In this document: positions 22,503 to 33,706 of the stretch, in pieces
Position numbering within the stretch: position 1 is the stretch's first letter
Layout of the letters: the number at the start of each line of letters is the position of its first letter
Source: Nicotiana tabacum
Lineage: Eukaryota > Streptophyta > Magnoliopsida > Solanales > Solanaceae
DNA length: 64,000 nt
Assembly: GCF_000715075.1 (NCBI RefSeq)
Contig: NC_134096.1
Coordinates: forward strand, 69,445,026-69,509,025
Reading direction: 5' to 3'
The notes under the pieces: generated by a model
Told to the model about the DNA's origin: nothing
Seen by the model: the letters and a program-made list of their open reading frames with translations, nothing else
Database searches by the model: none
Translations under genes and position numbers: made by a program

Positions 22503-23212
22503 CACTACTAGAAATCCGGTAAAAACTGACCAAAAAAACTGACCAACGTTGGTCGGTAATGGCCAAAAACCGACCAAAACGCGACCATTTACATGTGGAC
22601 GGTATTTTTGTGGTCGGAAAGGAATACCGACCAAAGTTGGTCGGAAATTACCGACCAACTTTGGTCGGTCAATTAAATTCAAAAAAAAATATTGCAAACA
22701 AAACCGATTTTAATTATGTAATAAAAATATTCACCATCTGGGAATCGAACCGGGGTCTGTACTATGGCAGGATACTATTCTACCACTAGACCATTGGTAT
22801 ATTTTATTTTAAGACTGTCTTTTATTTGATTTATACTCTTTAATTGTATTTTCGCACGAAAATAACCGACCAAAGTTGGTCGGTTTTATTAAAAAGTAAA
22901 ATTACCGACCAAAGTTGGTCGGTTTTTTTAAATGACCCGCCGAATTAACCGACCAATTTTGGTCGATTTTTTTAATATTAATTTTTATTTATTTTAATTG
23001 AAAAACCGATCAAAGTTGGTCGGTTTCTTGAAACATAAATTTTGCGGGACTCAAAAATAGTTTCCCGCATTTTTGCGCCAAAGAAAACCGACCAAAGTTG
23101 GTCGGTTTCGTAAAAAAAAAATAAAAAAAAATATTTTGAAAAACCGACCAAAGTTGGTCGGTCGACCTTGGTCGGTCGACCTTGGTCGATTTTTGCCGAA
23201 TTTCTAGTTGTG
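22503..23212. mobile_element. Non-autonomous CACTA-like DNA transposon, 710 bp
   Basis: It starts CACTACTAGAAATCCGG and ends CCGAATTTCTAGTTGTG; the terminal inverted repeats agree at 15 of 17 positions. It is flanked by the perfect 3-bp duplication TCA (22500-22502 and 23213-23215), as expected for CACTA/En-Spm elements. It holds at least nine copies of an 18-bp near-palindrome CCGACCAAAGTTGGTCGG and variants, plus a tRNA-Gly-like sequence (22731-22800). No transposase is encoded, so it would depend on an autonomous element in trans. It splits Tekay RNase H. Confidence 0.85.
22731..22800 (-). tRNA. tRNA-Gly(GCC)-like sequence inside the CACTA-like element, probably a pseudogene
   Basis: The minus strand from 22800 has the A box TGGTCTAGTGG, the anticodon-loop segment CCTGCCATAG (anticodon GCC) and a perfect B box GGTTCGATTCC. 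This is the pattern of plant nuclear tRNA-Gly(GCC). Acceptor arms ATACCAA and ATGGTGA pair at only five of seven positions, one of them a wobble, so the tRNA is degenerate. A T-run (TTTTT) lies a few bases past the 3' end and could stop Pol III. Resemblance and boxes are seen directly; transcription is conjecture. Confidence 0.65.
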
Positions 23213-23505
23213 TCATGAGGCTTCAATTGGCGCGAAGCATAAGCAATCACTCTACCCTCCTGCATTAAGACACATCCAATACCAGTCCGAGAAACATCAC
23301 AATACATTGTATAAGAACCAGAAGCTGAAGGTAGAACTAGAACTGGAGTTGTGGTCAAGACAGTCTTGAGCTTCTGCAATCTCTCCTCAAACTCATCCGA
23401 CTATCTGAAAATAGCACCCTTCTAGGTCAATTTGGTCAAAGGCAATGCAATAGACGAGAAACCCTCCACGAAGCGATGATAATAATCGGCCAAGACAAGA
23501 AAGCT

Positions 23506-24279
23506 TCAAATCTCCGTAGCTAAGAACGGTCTGGGCCAACTCTGAACCGCCTCTATCTTCTTCGGATCTACCTGAATCCCCTCACTGGACACCACGTGCA
23601 CCAAGAACGCCACTAAACCAAGCCAAAACTCACATTTGGATAACTTTGCATAAAGCTTCTCCTCCCTCAACCACTGCAACACAATCCTCAAATACTGGGT
23701 ATGCTCCTCCTGGCTACGAGAGTACACCAAGATGTCATCAATGAACATTATGGCAAACGAGTCAAGATAAGGCTAAAATACACTGTTCATCAGATACATG
23801 AATGTTGTTGGGGCGTTGGTCAGCCCAAAAGACATCACGAGGAACTCATAATGACCATAACGGGTCCTGAATGTCGTCTTTAGGATGTCCGAGTCCCGAA
23901 TCTTCAACTGGTGGTACCCAGACCTCAATTCAATCTTAGAGAATACCCTCGCTCCCTGAAGCTGGTCAAATATACCATTAATGCACGGCATCAGATACTT
24001 ATTCTTGATTGTAACTTTGTTCATCTGTCTGTAATCAATGCACATCCTCATATTACCATCATTCTTCTTCACAAACAGAACCCGTGCACCCCAAGGTGAC
24101 ACACTAGGCCAAATAAACCCCTTATCAAGGAGTTCCTGAAGCTGCTCCTTCAATTCCTTCAAATCAGCCGGTGCCATACGATACGGTGGAATAGAAATGG
24201 GCTGATTGCCCGGCACCAAGTCAATACCAAAATTAATGTCCCTATCAGGCGGCATGCCCGACAGGTCTGTAGGAAACAC
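23506..24279 (-). pseudogene. Tekay-type reverse transcriptase
   Basis: Minus-strand [22 protein letters not shown], the [17 protein letters not shown] linker, [20 protein letters not shown], then [15 protein letters not shown] (the Asp of this motif, normally KIDLRSGYHQ, is Glu here) and [23 protein letters not shown] stop follows near 23773, then the [11 protein letters not shown] active-site motif and [11 protein letters not shown]. The D-to-E change and the stop show the copy is dead. Confidence 0.85.
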
Positions 24280-24439
24280 ATCCGGAAAATCTCAAACCAT
24301 CGGAACAGAATCAATAGAAGGAGTATCAATACTAACATCCTTCACAAAGCCTAAATAAGATAAACAACCATTCCCAACCATCCGCTGGGCCTTCAAATAT
24401 GAAATCACTCTGCTGGGAACATAGTCCAGAGGATCTCTC

Positions 24440-24800
24440 CACTCAATCCTTGGAAACTACGACATCGCTAATGTCACGGTCTTAGCGTGACAATCCACAA
24501 CAGCATGACATGGAGACAACCAATCTATACCCAAGATCATGTCGAAGTACACCATACTAAGAAATAAAAGATCCACTCTAGTCTTAAATCCCACAATAGT
24601 CACTACACACGATCGATATACACGGTCCATAACAATAGTATCGCCCACTAGCGTAGATACGTGAACAGATGAAACCAAGGACTCACGGGGCATATCCAAA
24701 TAATGAGCAAAATATGATTATATGTACGAATTAGTGGAACTAGGGACAAATAATACAGAGGCATCCCTGTGGCATACTAAGACAATATATTTCATCACTG
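24440..24800 (-). pseudogene. Tekay-type protease remnant
   Basis: The translation gives ASVLFVPSSTNSYI, a stop, then SYFAHYLDMPRESLVSSVHV and the conserved DMILGIDWLSPCHAVVDC. The family motif at the first site is LFD(S/P)GST. Here the catalytic Asp is Val and the Gly is Ser, so the active site is lost. The second half (ILGIDWL) is intact. Confidence 0.72.
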
Positions 24801-24979
24801 CATCAGAAACAACTGCATCTGGCCTTGTAGGAATAGCATAGAATCGGACCTGGCCTCCACCTGATCGACCTCCCCCTCTTGGGCGACCCCTAGCCGACTA
24901 AGCACCACCCCGGGCTAGCTGAGTGGGTGGTGTAATTGCTAATGGTGGTGCCATCAGCCGAGAACTCTATTCTGGAGTC

Positions 24980-26312
24980 CCACTTAACAACCTAGGGCAA
25001 TCTCTCTTGATATGACCAAAGTCTCCCCACTCGAAACAACCCCTCCTCTAATGGAACTGCTGCTCCTGATAACCCGAGGAACTACCTGTAGAAACCTGAG
25101 CAGACGAGGCATGGTGAGAACTCTGTGCTGGTAGTGCACTAAATAAAGACTGGCTTGAGCGAGCACTATAAGAACCGTGGATAGCTGATGCGCCACGATG
25201 AGCTGGACGAGCCGTCTGAGCAGGCCTATAAAGATGACCCATGTTGTAGTAGGACTGCTCCCCAAAAGGTACACCACCGAAACTACCCAAACCTCGAGGC
25301 CTCTTGGCCTCCCTCTCACCACGCTCCTGACTGCAGACCATCTCTATCTGCCGAGCAATGTCAACCACCTCATCAAAAATAGCACCAAATACCCTCTTCC
25401 GAGTCATAAGTAACCGCAGCTGATATGTGAGTCCTTCAATGAACCTCCTAATCCTCTTCCTGTCATTGGGAACCAACCAAACTGCATGACGAGCCAACTC
25501 AGAAAACCTTATCTCCTACTGCGTCACAGATATGCCCTCCTGACACAACTGTTCAAACTATCTGTGCAGCTCTTCCCTGCGAGACTGTGGCACGAACTTC
25601 TCTAAGAAGAGAACGGAGAACTCCTGCCATGTAAGTGGTGCTGCACCGACTGGCATGCGCCTCTCATAAGCCTCCCACCATCTGAAGGCAGCCCCAATAA
25701 ACTAAAAAGTAGTGAACGAGATCCCACTGGTCACTAGAATACCAGTCGTGCGAAGCATCCGCTGGCACTTATCCAAGAAACCCTGGGTATCCTCTGACTC
25801 AGCACCGCTAAATGATGGAGGCTGAAGCCTCCCAAATCTCTCAAGTCTCCTCTGCTCATCATCAGCGATAACGGGGACCATCTGGGCCTGAGCAGTTGTA
25901 ATCGACTGGGCTAGTAGTACCTTGGTGTCTGAAGTCCCTGCATCACCTTCTATGGAGTATGGGCAGCAGGGGTATGAGTACCTCCCCCGGCCTGAGAAGT
26001 GGCTGGTGCGGCCTGAGCCAAAACCACCTGAGCAAGGCCAGTGCAAACCATCAATATCTGGGCCAAAGCCTCCTGAAGGCCTGGTATCACAATGGGCACA
26101 ACTGGTGCCTGAGCTGGCCCTACTGGCTCAACCATAACCGGAACCTGCTCCTGAGCTAGAGCAACTGGTGGATCTACAGGTGCTGCTCTAGCTGCTGTAC
26201 GAGTTGCACCTCTACCACTACCGTGGCCCCTACCGCGACCTCGACCTCTCGTGACCCTAGCTAGTGGTACTGGTGACTGTCCATCCTGACCGGTAGAACA
26301 TGTCTTCACCAT
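24980..26312 (-). pseudogene. Tekay-type gag with damaged zinc knuckle
   Basis: An ATG at 26312 begins MVKTCSTGQDGQSPVPLARV and a stretch of GRGRGRGHGSGRG. A frameshift leads to FGRLQPPSFSGAESEDTQGF then LDKCQRMLRTTGI (about 25850-25730). The core continues at 25500-25320 (RFIEGLTYQLRLLMTRKRV). The C-terminal knuckle, about 25050-25005, reads CFEWGDFGHIKRDCPR; the second Cys of the CCHC set is Trp (TGG). Several stops. Gag would assemble particles and bind RNA. Confidence 0.8.
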
Positions 26313-26493
26313 CTGTGAGAGAATAGAACAACAGAAATTTAGTGACCGGAATCAACAAATCTGCACGACAAGAATACAAGAGTGTGAAGTTTCCTAAGGG
26401 TTTGGAAGCCTCTCGAAGATAAGTACAGACGTCTCCATACTGATCCGCAAGACTCTACTAAACCTGCTCATGACTCGTGAGACCTATGTAACC

Positions 26494-26508
26494 TAGGCTC
26501 TGAAACCA
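26494..26508 (-). other. Primer binding site of the Tekay-type element (initiator tRNA-Met type)
   Basis: The minus strand reads TGGTTTCAGAGCC three bases inside the 5' LTR end (26512). It differs by one base from the usual TGGTATCAGAGC complementary to initiator tRNA-Met. Confidence 0.82.
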
Positions 26509-29159
26509 ACTTGTCACGACCCAAAATTAGCCTGTCGTGATGGCGCCTAACGTGGTACTAGGCAAGCCTACTTTTCGAACATATTCCCAACACTTTTAAC
26601 AAAAAATAAATTAAAGCAGTTTTAATAATAATAGTTCTCAAAAACTGGATAGAAAACTCAAAACATAACGCGGAAACTCCCAACATCGGGGTGTCACAGA
26701 GTACATGAGCATCTATACATCACAAGTCAGGGAAAATACTGTCTATCATAATCCGAAACTAAATACAATAAGTGGAAGGATAGGGAAGGAGAAACAAGGT
26801 CTGCGAAACACCGAGTAACTACCTCGAAGTCTCCGAAGGGTCAACTGTGAAGTGAATCAACACCCACAGTGTCCGTAAACACCTGGATCTGCACAAAAAG
26901 TGCAAGGTGTAGCATGAGTACAACCAACTCAATAAGTAACAAGAATAAATAAAGAACTGAAAGTAATGACGAGCTTTACAATTATAGTTCAATTTCAGTA
27001 ATTTCAACATGGAAAGTAGGCATGCCTTCAAGTTCGATAAATTAGGTCAAAAAGTTACTTCATGACAAGTTTAAGTGCAACATAGTGTAATATCTTTCAG
27101 AAATTTCAAGACAATGATACATGGCAGCTAAGTGAAACAATAATGAAATCAAATGCATCCCCTCAGGGCCACAGTCACTCAGCCCTCCAATTCACTCGGC
27201 ACTCGATATTCATACTCAGTAGGTACCTGCGCTCACTAGGGGTGTGTACAGACTCCGGAGAAGCTCCTTCATCCCAAGCGCTATAATCCGCACGGACAAC
27301 TCACGTGCTATAGTATAATATCTGGATCCGCACGGACAACTCATGTTCTGCACGGTCAACTCACGTGCCATAGTATAATACCTCATAATCAGGCCCTAGA
27401 CCTCACTTAATCATCAATCTATCCAGTCTCTCGGGCTCTTAGTAATCATGAAAAATCAGCCCAAACAGAAATGATATAATGTATCAACATGGAACAATAG
27501 AAACTAAGATATGATATGCAAGTAAAATTGAGACTGGGTACAACACAACAATTTAGCAGATAGATTAATATGTACACAACCTCTGAGGGTCCCTTCAGTA
27601 CCACCACATGGACTGAGCATGATTTCTAATAGGATTTGCAGCTCAATTTCTATATCATACGAAGAATTTATAGATATCAATAGATTAATCATCTATATAG
27701 TTCCATGGAATGGACCAAGTCCCAATTCCTACGGTGCACACCCACACGCCCGTCACCTAGTATGTGTGTCACCTCAAAACCAATCACATGACACATAATA
27801 CGGGGTTTCATACCCTTAGAACCAAATTTAGAACTGTTACTTACCTTAATCCGAGTAAATCTCTACTCCAACACGCCCTTGCTTCACGAAACGGCCTCCG
27901 AATGCCTCAAATCTAGCCATAAACAATTCGATATAATCAATACGGGCTAAAAGACTCAACCCCATAAGAAATGCTAAGCTATTAAGCAAAAGTCAAAAAT
28001 TGACTAAAAAGCCGCCCCCGGGCCCACATCTGGAAATTTGATAAAAGTCACAAAACCGGAAGCTCATTCAACCACGAGTCCAACCATACCAAATTTATCA
28101 AAATCCGACACCAAATCATCACCCAAACCCCCAAATCAAACTCTCCAAATCCCTAGCCTCAACCCCTAGTTTACACTTTAAATACACACCAACTAGGTGG
28201 GAAAAATCAATGGGGAAACAAGATTATTGATCAAAAACGAGCACAAGGGATTTACCTCAAGAATCCCCTCGAAAATCTCCAAAAATCGCCAAACCCGAGC
28301 TTAAAATGTTTGAAATGAAGCCAAAATCGCGAACCCTTGTATTTATATGTTCTGCCCAGTCATTCCGCTTCTGCGGACACTTACCCGCTCCTGCAGCTTC
28401 GCAGGAGCGACTCAACGCCCGCTTTCGCAGTTTCCTCCGCACCAGCGACCCCATCTTCCGTTCCCACGGACTCATTTTTGCGAGCATCCAAGCCGCTTCT
28501 GTGGACTAAACCCATCTGCCCAGTTCCGCTTCTGCGATTCTCCTGCCGCATCTACACTCACGCACATGCGGAATTCCTCATCGCACCTGCGCGCCTTCTG
28601 CTTCTGTGCACCTCACACCGTACCTGCGGCCACGCAGGTGTGGAAAACTCCTCACACCTGCGACTACCTGCACAATTACCTCCAAACTGCATCTGCGCAT
28701 CAGAGTCCGCACCTGCGAGCTTGCTCCTTCGATCAAAGTTCCGCAGGTGCGGTTACACTTGCAGAGGTCCAACTTCAGCAATCACTTAACTTTAACCATC
28801 TGGAATCAACCCGAGGCCCCCGGGACCTCAACCAAACATTCCAACAGGTTCTAAAACCTCATACGAACTTAGTCGAGCCCTCAAAATACATCAAACGACT
28901 TCAAAAACACGAATCACACCCCTATTCAAGCCTATTGAAACTAAGGAAATTCAACTTCTACAAACGATGCCGAAACATATCAAATCACGTCCGATTGACC
29001 CCAAATTTTGCACACAAGTCACATATGATATTATAGACTTATTCTAACTTCCGGAATCAGAATCTGACCCCGATATCAAAAAGTCCACTCCCGGTCAAAC
29101 TTTTCAAAAATTTCAACTTTTGCCATTTCAAGCCTAATTCAGCTATGGGCCTCCAAATC

Positions 29160-32024
29160 CGTCACGACCCCAAATTCCCTCCATAGGATGTCGTGATGAC
29201 ACCTAGTCTCTAAGACTAGGTAAGCCTAACAATTTGCGAAATAACTGAATAATAAACTAAAATCCAAACTCAACTCATGATACATATAAATACAAACTGT
29301 GATTTAATAATTACAACTCCCAAAATCCGGTAGAAATAATTACAAGCTTCTAATAGAAAGTACTAAGTGTCTTTATATATCAAAGTCTAAAGAGAATAAG
29401 GGAAACAATATAATAAGTATATAGGGGGGACTCCAAGGTTTGCGGACGTTGTTAGATATACCTTGAAGTCTCCACGTACAGTCCGGCTCACTGGTATCTG
29501 GTCTGGTAGGAAGCACCTGGATCTGCACAAAAAGATGTGCATAAGTGTAGTATGAGTACACCACAACAGTACCTAGTAAGTACCAAGCCTAACCTCGGTA
29601 GAGTAGTGACGAGGTCAAGTCAGGGCCCTACTGGTATAAAAGGAAAGTAAGGCAGAAGATATAATAATATTTTGAAATGACTGAGAAATTAAACAATAAG
29701 AAGTTTCAGAAAATATCAGCACAGTAAATAGAGGTAAACAATAGGGGCACTCCCGAGGTACCACCTCGTAGTCCCAAATATAAATATGCACGATAGGGGG
29801 GATCTCCCGAGGTACCGCCTCATAGTCCCAAAGTAAATATGCAAGACATGGGGATCTACCGAGTAAACTCCTCGTAGTCCCAAAGTAAATATTCAGTACA
29901 TGGGGGGATCTCCCGAGGAACCGCCTCATAGTCCCAAAGTAAATATGCATTACAAGAGGATCTCCCGAGGAACCGCCTCGTAGTCCCAAAGTAAATATAC
30001 AGTACATGGGGGGGATCTCCCGAGGAACCGCCTCATAGTCCTAAAGTAAATATGCAGTACATAGGGATCTCCCGAGGAACCGCCTCGTAGTCCCAAAGTA
30101 AATATGTAGCAGATAATCGAAGGAAACACGAATTTACAGTAGGAAATCTTACAGTTAAAGTTTTAATTCAAATCAAGGGGAGCAGGTAATTCAACTAAGC
30201 ATGTTGTACAAATTACAAGTAGGAGTTAAGCATGTAGACATGCGATACTAGGCTAAACATGATCACTACATATGCTAAGGCAACTTAGTTAAGGGATTTA
30301 AAAAGAAGACAACTCGGCAAGAATTGAAAATTTCCACAATTAGCCCATGTACGCACATGTCACCTCGCATACACGGCGCTCACATATCACATATTATTAC
30401 AACAGTACCAAATCCTAAGGGGATTTCCCCCATACAAGGTTAGACAAGTCACTTACCTCAAATCTCGCTCAATCAATCGATAAGAATGCCTTTCACTCGA
30501 TTTTCTGACTCTGAATAGCCCAAATCTAGAAAAAAGCAATTATATAACATGAATACAACTACAAGAAACTAAGTTAAATAATAAATCTACGACTTTATCA
30601 AGGAATCAAAAAATTGCCCAAAAAAGTCGACCCGGGCCCACGTTTCAAAATCGGGTAAAAGTCACAAAATACGAACACCAATTTGATATCGAGTTCACAC
30701 ATACCAAAATTATAAAAATCCGACACCAAATTGTCACTCAAATCCCCAAATTTAACTCTCCAAATCCCTAGCCTCAAACTCCCAAATTCTACCTTAAACA
30801 CACACAATCTAGGTGGAAATATCAATGGGGAAACAAGGTTATTGATAAAAAATAAGTACAAGAGACTTACCTCAAGAAACCCCTCAAAAATGCTCTCAAA
30901 AATCGCCAAGACCCAAGCTCAAAATGTTTAAAATGAGCAAAAATCATGAACCCTTGCATTTAAGTGTTCTGTCCAGCATTTTCGCTTCTACGGACACTTA
31001 GCCGCATCTGCGGCATCGCAGAAGTGATAACTTATCCGCCTCTGCGGTTCCCTCACTCCTACGGTCGCTCTTTCTCACCTGCGGAACTTCCACTTTTGCG
31101 GTCCTAAATCCGCTTCTGCGGGTGCGTATCTGCGCAAACTCGTCCACTTCTACGGACATGCCTCCCAAGCACTCGTCTGCTTCTGCGATCCCACTTCCGC
31201 AGAAGCGACTCCGCTTCTGTGGCCTTCACATCGTATCTGCGACCACTGGCCACATCCCCCAGCTCAGCATCTGCGCACACTTGATCGCTTCTACGGGTCC
31301 GCATATGCGGTCAATCTTGCGCAGGTGCGATTACACTAGAGCTGGTGCCTTCACCCATTCCCGCAAGTTCAAATTTGATCCGTTAACCAACTGAAACTCA
31401 CCCGAAGCCCCCGGGACTTCAACCAAATATACCAACCAGTCCTAAAACACCATACAAACTTAGTCGAGACTTTAAATCACATCAAACAATGCTAAAAACA
31501 CGAATCGCGCATCGATTCGAGCCTAATGAACTTTAAGACTTCAAAATTCTACATCCGATGCCGAAACCTATCAAATCAAGTCCGATTGGCCTCAAATTTT
31601 GCACACAAGTCATAATTGACATTACGAACCTACTCCAACTTCCGAAATCTGAATCCGATCCCGATATCAAAAAGTCCACTCCTGGTCAAACTTCCCAAAA
31701 ATCCTCCCATTTTCAACTTTCGCCAATTGACATTAAAATGACCTACAGACCACCAATTCAACATCCGAACATGCTCCTCATACCAAAATTATCCTACAGA
31801 GCTACTGAAACTGACGAAACTCCATTCCGAAACCGTCTTCATATAATTCAAACTACGGTCAATTCCTACGACTTAAACTTCTATTTTAGGGACTATGTGT
31901 CCCATTTCACTCCGAAACCAAAAATAAATCCCCCGGGCAAGTCGCGTAACCCCAAAAATGAAAAGGGAGAAATAAATAGGGGTTTGGGGATACTACTCTC
32001 AAAACTACCGGTCAGGTCGTTACA
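29160..32024 (-). mobile_element. Solo LTR of a gypsy element, with 5-bp target duplication
   Basis: A 2865-bp insert flanked by AAATC at 29155-29159 and 32025-32029. The right end is GGTCAGGTCGTTACA. The left end reads CGTCACGACCCC, so the first T of the expected TGTCACGACC is C. The uninterrupted paralogous site is at about 6671-6690 in the other LTR. It contains a seven-copy minisatellite (29745-30112) and a GC-rich block (about 30975-31335). No internal gag or pol. Confidence 0.85.
29745..30112. repeat. Seven-copy minisatellite of 52-55 bp in the solo LTR
   Basis: The units share GATCTCCCGAGGAACCGCCT, then CGTAGTCCCAAAGTAAATAT with a short variable G-run between units. Each unit can form the stem CGAGG/CCTCG with a five-base loop; alternate units have CCTCA in place of CCTCG. 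The run is in non-coding LTR DNA, and the frame crossing it on the minus strand is a by-product of the repeat. Confidence 0.88.
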
Positions 32025-32306
32025 AAATCATAATCCGGACATGCTCCTAAGTCCAAAATCACCCAACGGAGCTAACAGAACTATCAAAACTCCATTCCGG
32101 AGTCATTTACTCATAAGTCAACATTTGATCAACCTTTTCAACTTAAACTTCCAACATTGAGACGAAGTGTATCATTTCATTCTAAAATTCTTCCGGACCC
32201 GAACCGACTACCCCGACAAGTCACATAACAGGTATAAAGTATAAAAATGAGCAGTAAATGAGGGAACGAGGCTACAACTCTCAAAATGACCGGCCGGGTC
32301 GTTACA

Positions 32307-33706
32307 GATTATAGTGTATTCTAACAATTATAATATTAAAAGTCTAAGTGGGAGGTTGTTGCGATATATACTATTAACCATGGGTTTGGTTTAGATATAG
32401 TATTTATTATGAAATAATTATTTATTCTGTTTTAATAAAGTTTTAAATAGATCATATATTAGTTTGTGTCCTTTGCTTATATAATAGATGATCTAGTGTA
32501 TAGAGTTTAGTTTATATACGGAAGATTAAATCATCGATTTTTATAAGTATAAAGTTTGAGTTCATAATCTAATGATGGAATTGGACAAACCATCATGGAT
32601 GATTGTAGCACAAGATTAAATATAATTTATCTTGATTATAGGAATGGTTTAATTCTAACTTCTTGTACTAGTACATTTTGTATGTATTGAACGGACTAAA
32701 TAGAGATAAGTATTTCATACTGGCTTAGTAAAATAAACGCTCTAGCCATTAAATTTACTTGTACTCTTAATCTTGATATAAGTATTATTAGGTGCGTATA
32801 TTATTATTATTATTATTATTATTATTTTGATTTATTAAAAAGCGAGATCCTTTCATGGGTCATATGCCTGGTAAATTGGATAATAATAATGTACATTGGC
32901 GAAGTAATAGTTAGTTGATGGAATCCATGTCTCGGTTTAGAGATTGATGATACACCTTTATGAAAGCTTATAAGTTTTCATATGTAAACCCGACCGGTAG
33001 ATTTTGTATCCTACACATGAAATAAGTTAAGCGAAAGTCTGATAGAAATAATCAATAAATTAAATTGTCAATAATTTAATTTAACTGATTAGTATCTGAA
33101 TCTTAACATGGGGAGTTAAATAAGATTTAATGGATGAATTTCGAAATTGAATAAGGAGTGCAGTTATGAATTTTTAGTGAAATAATTCGTAATTAATTAT
33201 GGTGGATATTAGTTTCAAAAATTAAAAATTAATTCCATAATTCGAAGCCTTGTTAATTAAATTTCGTGGTCCCTGTTGTGCCTAAATAATAAGAAATAAA
33301 AGAATCCTTTTTTCTGGTGGTAAGGAAAATCCAACAGGTTTTGGAAAAGGGTTTTAACCCTTAAAATTTGTGTTATAAATACATAAGGTTTTCCACCTAG
33401 ACGAAAAAAGAGAAGGTGTCCGAATTTTTCAGCCTTTTTTTCCTAAAAAATTTCGCCCACGTGAAATTACTATTTTCGGATATTATTTGGGTAACACAGT
33501 AGAAGACCGTAAAACGTTCGGAGATCGTGATTGTGCGGGTGGTGGAGATTTCATTGAGTTATTGTAGAATTGGAGGCTCACGTGATAGATGAGCTTTGTT
33601 CACGCTTCAAGAGATAACCCATGAAATCTCATATATGTCAGTTGTCTAAATTACACGTAATTTTAATACTGGGATTGCTTCCGCTGCTTATACTAATCCA
33701 TCAACA
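32307..33706 (+). mobile_element. 3' end of a Ty1/copia-type element: PPT and 3' LTR
   Basis: AAGTGGGAGGT (32346-32356) is a typical copia PPT. It precedes a 1350-bp LTR that starts TGTTGCGATATA at 32357 and ends CCATCAACA at 33706, giving the inverted terminal bases TGTTG/CAACA. The 50 bp to its left (32307-32356) are the last internal bases. The Tekay element inserted there, and the rest of the copia element lies beyond it or is lost. An (ATT)n tract occurs at about 32798-32826. Confidence 0.7.
32798..32826. repeat. (ATT)n microsatellite
   Basis: About nine to ten tandem ATT triplets within the copia-type 3' LTR. Confidence 0.9.

Larger units (their letters stand above)
22187..23379 (-). 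pseudogene. Tekay-type RNase H, split by a CACTA-like element
   Basis: The right part (23379-23216) reads TVLTTTPVLVLPSASGSYTM then YCDVSRTGIGCVLMQEGRVI and ASRQLKPHD. It is cut at 23213 by the CACTA-like insert and resumes at 22502 with [38 protein letters not shown] and the [12 protein letters not shown] tail. Joining across the TCA duplication restores collinearity. RNase H residues Asp (YCD) and Asp (IDHRSL) remain. Confidence 0.82.
2871..32306 (-). mobile_element. Tekay/Del-type Ty3/gypsy chromovirus, degenerate and multiply nested
   Basis: On the minus strand the order is 5' LTR (32306-26512), PBS, gag, protease, RT, RNase H, integrase, chromodomain, PPT and 3' LTR (6956 leftwards). 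An integrase-to-chromodomain order at the 3' end of pol is diagnostic of chromoviruses, and the chromodomain tail is like that of Tekay/Del elements. Every coding part carries stops, frameshifts or lost active-site residues. Four later insertions interrupt it: a solo LTR in each LTR, a CACTA-like element in RNase H, and an Athila-type element at the end of integrase. The 3' LTR is cut off at 2871 by another element, so the left target-site duplication cannot be seen; the base string right of the element is GATTA (32307-32311). Confidence 0.85.
26512..32306 (-). mobile_element. 5' LTR of the Tekay-type element, interrupted by a solo LTR
   Basis: It begins TGTCACGACCC at 26512 and ends GGCCGGGTCGTTACA at 32306. 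After removing the insert at 29160-32024 and one copy of its target duplication, the LTR is about 2.9 kb. It has a terminal hairpin TCACGAC...GTCGTGA (26514-26540), a partly duplicated 40-bp segment ATCCGCACGGACAACTCA (about 27288-27388), a GC-rich motif block at 28365-28760, and long stretches with no coding capacity. Confidence 0.85.

Noticed and set aside
27288..27388. Partial tandem repeat ATCCGCACGGACAACTCA as a separate mobile element
   Set aside because: A local duplication within the Tekay 5' LTR with no borders of its own.
29615..30007. 130-codon minus-strand frame with repeated WDYEAVPRE-like units
   Set aside because: It is a product of the 52-55-bp minisatellite in non-coding LTR DNA; unit lengths vary, so the frame is not conserved.
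29745..30112. Regular repeat array that could be mistaken for a CRISPR
   Set aside because: Repeats are contiguous without unique spacers, lie in a plant LTR, and there are no cas genes.
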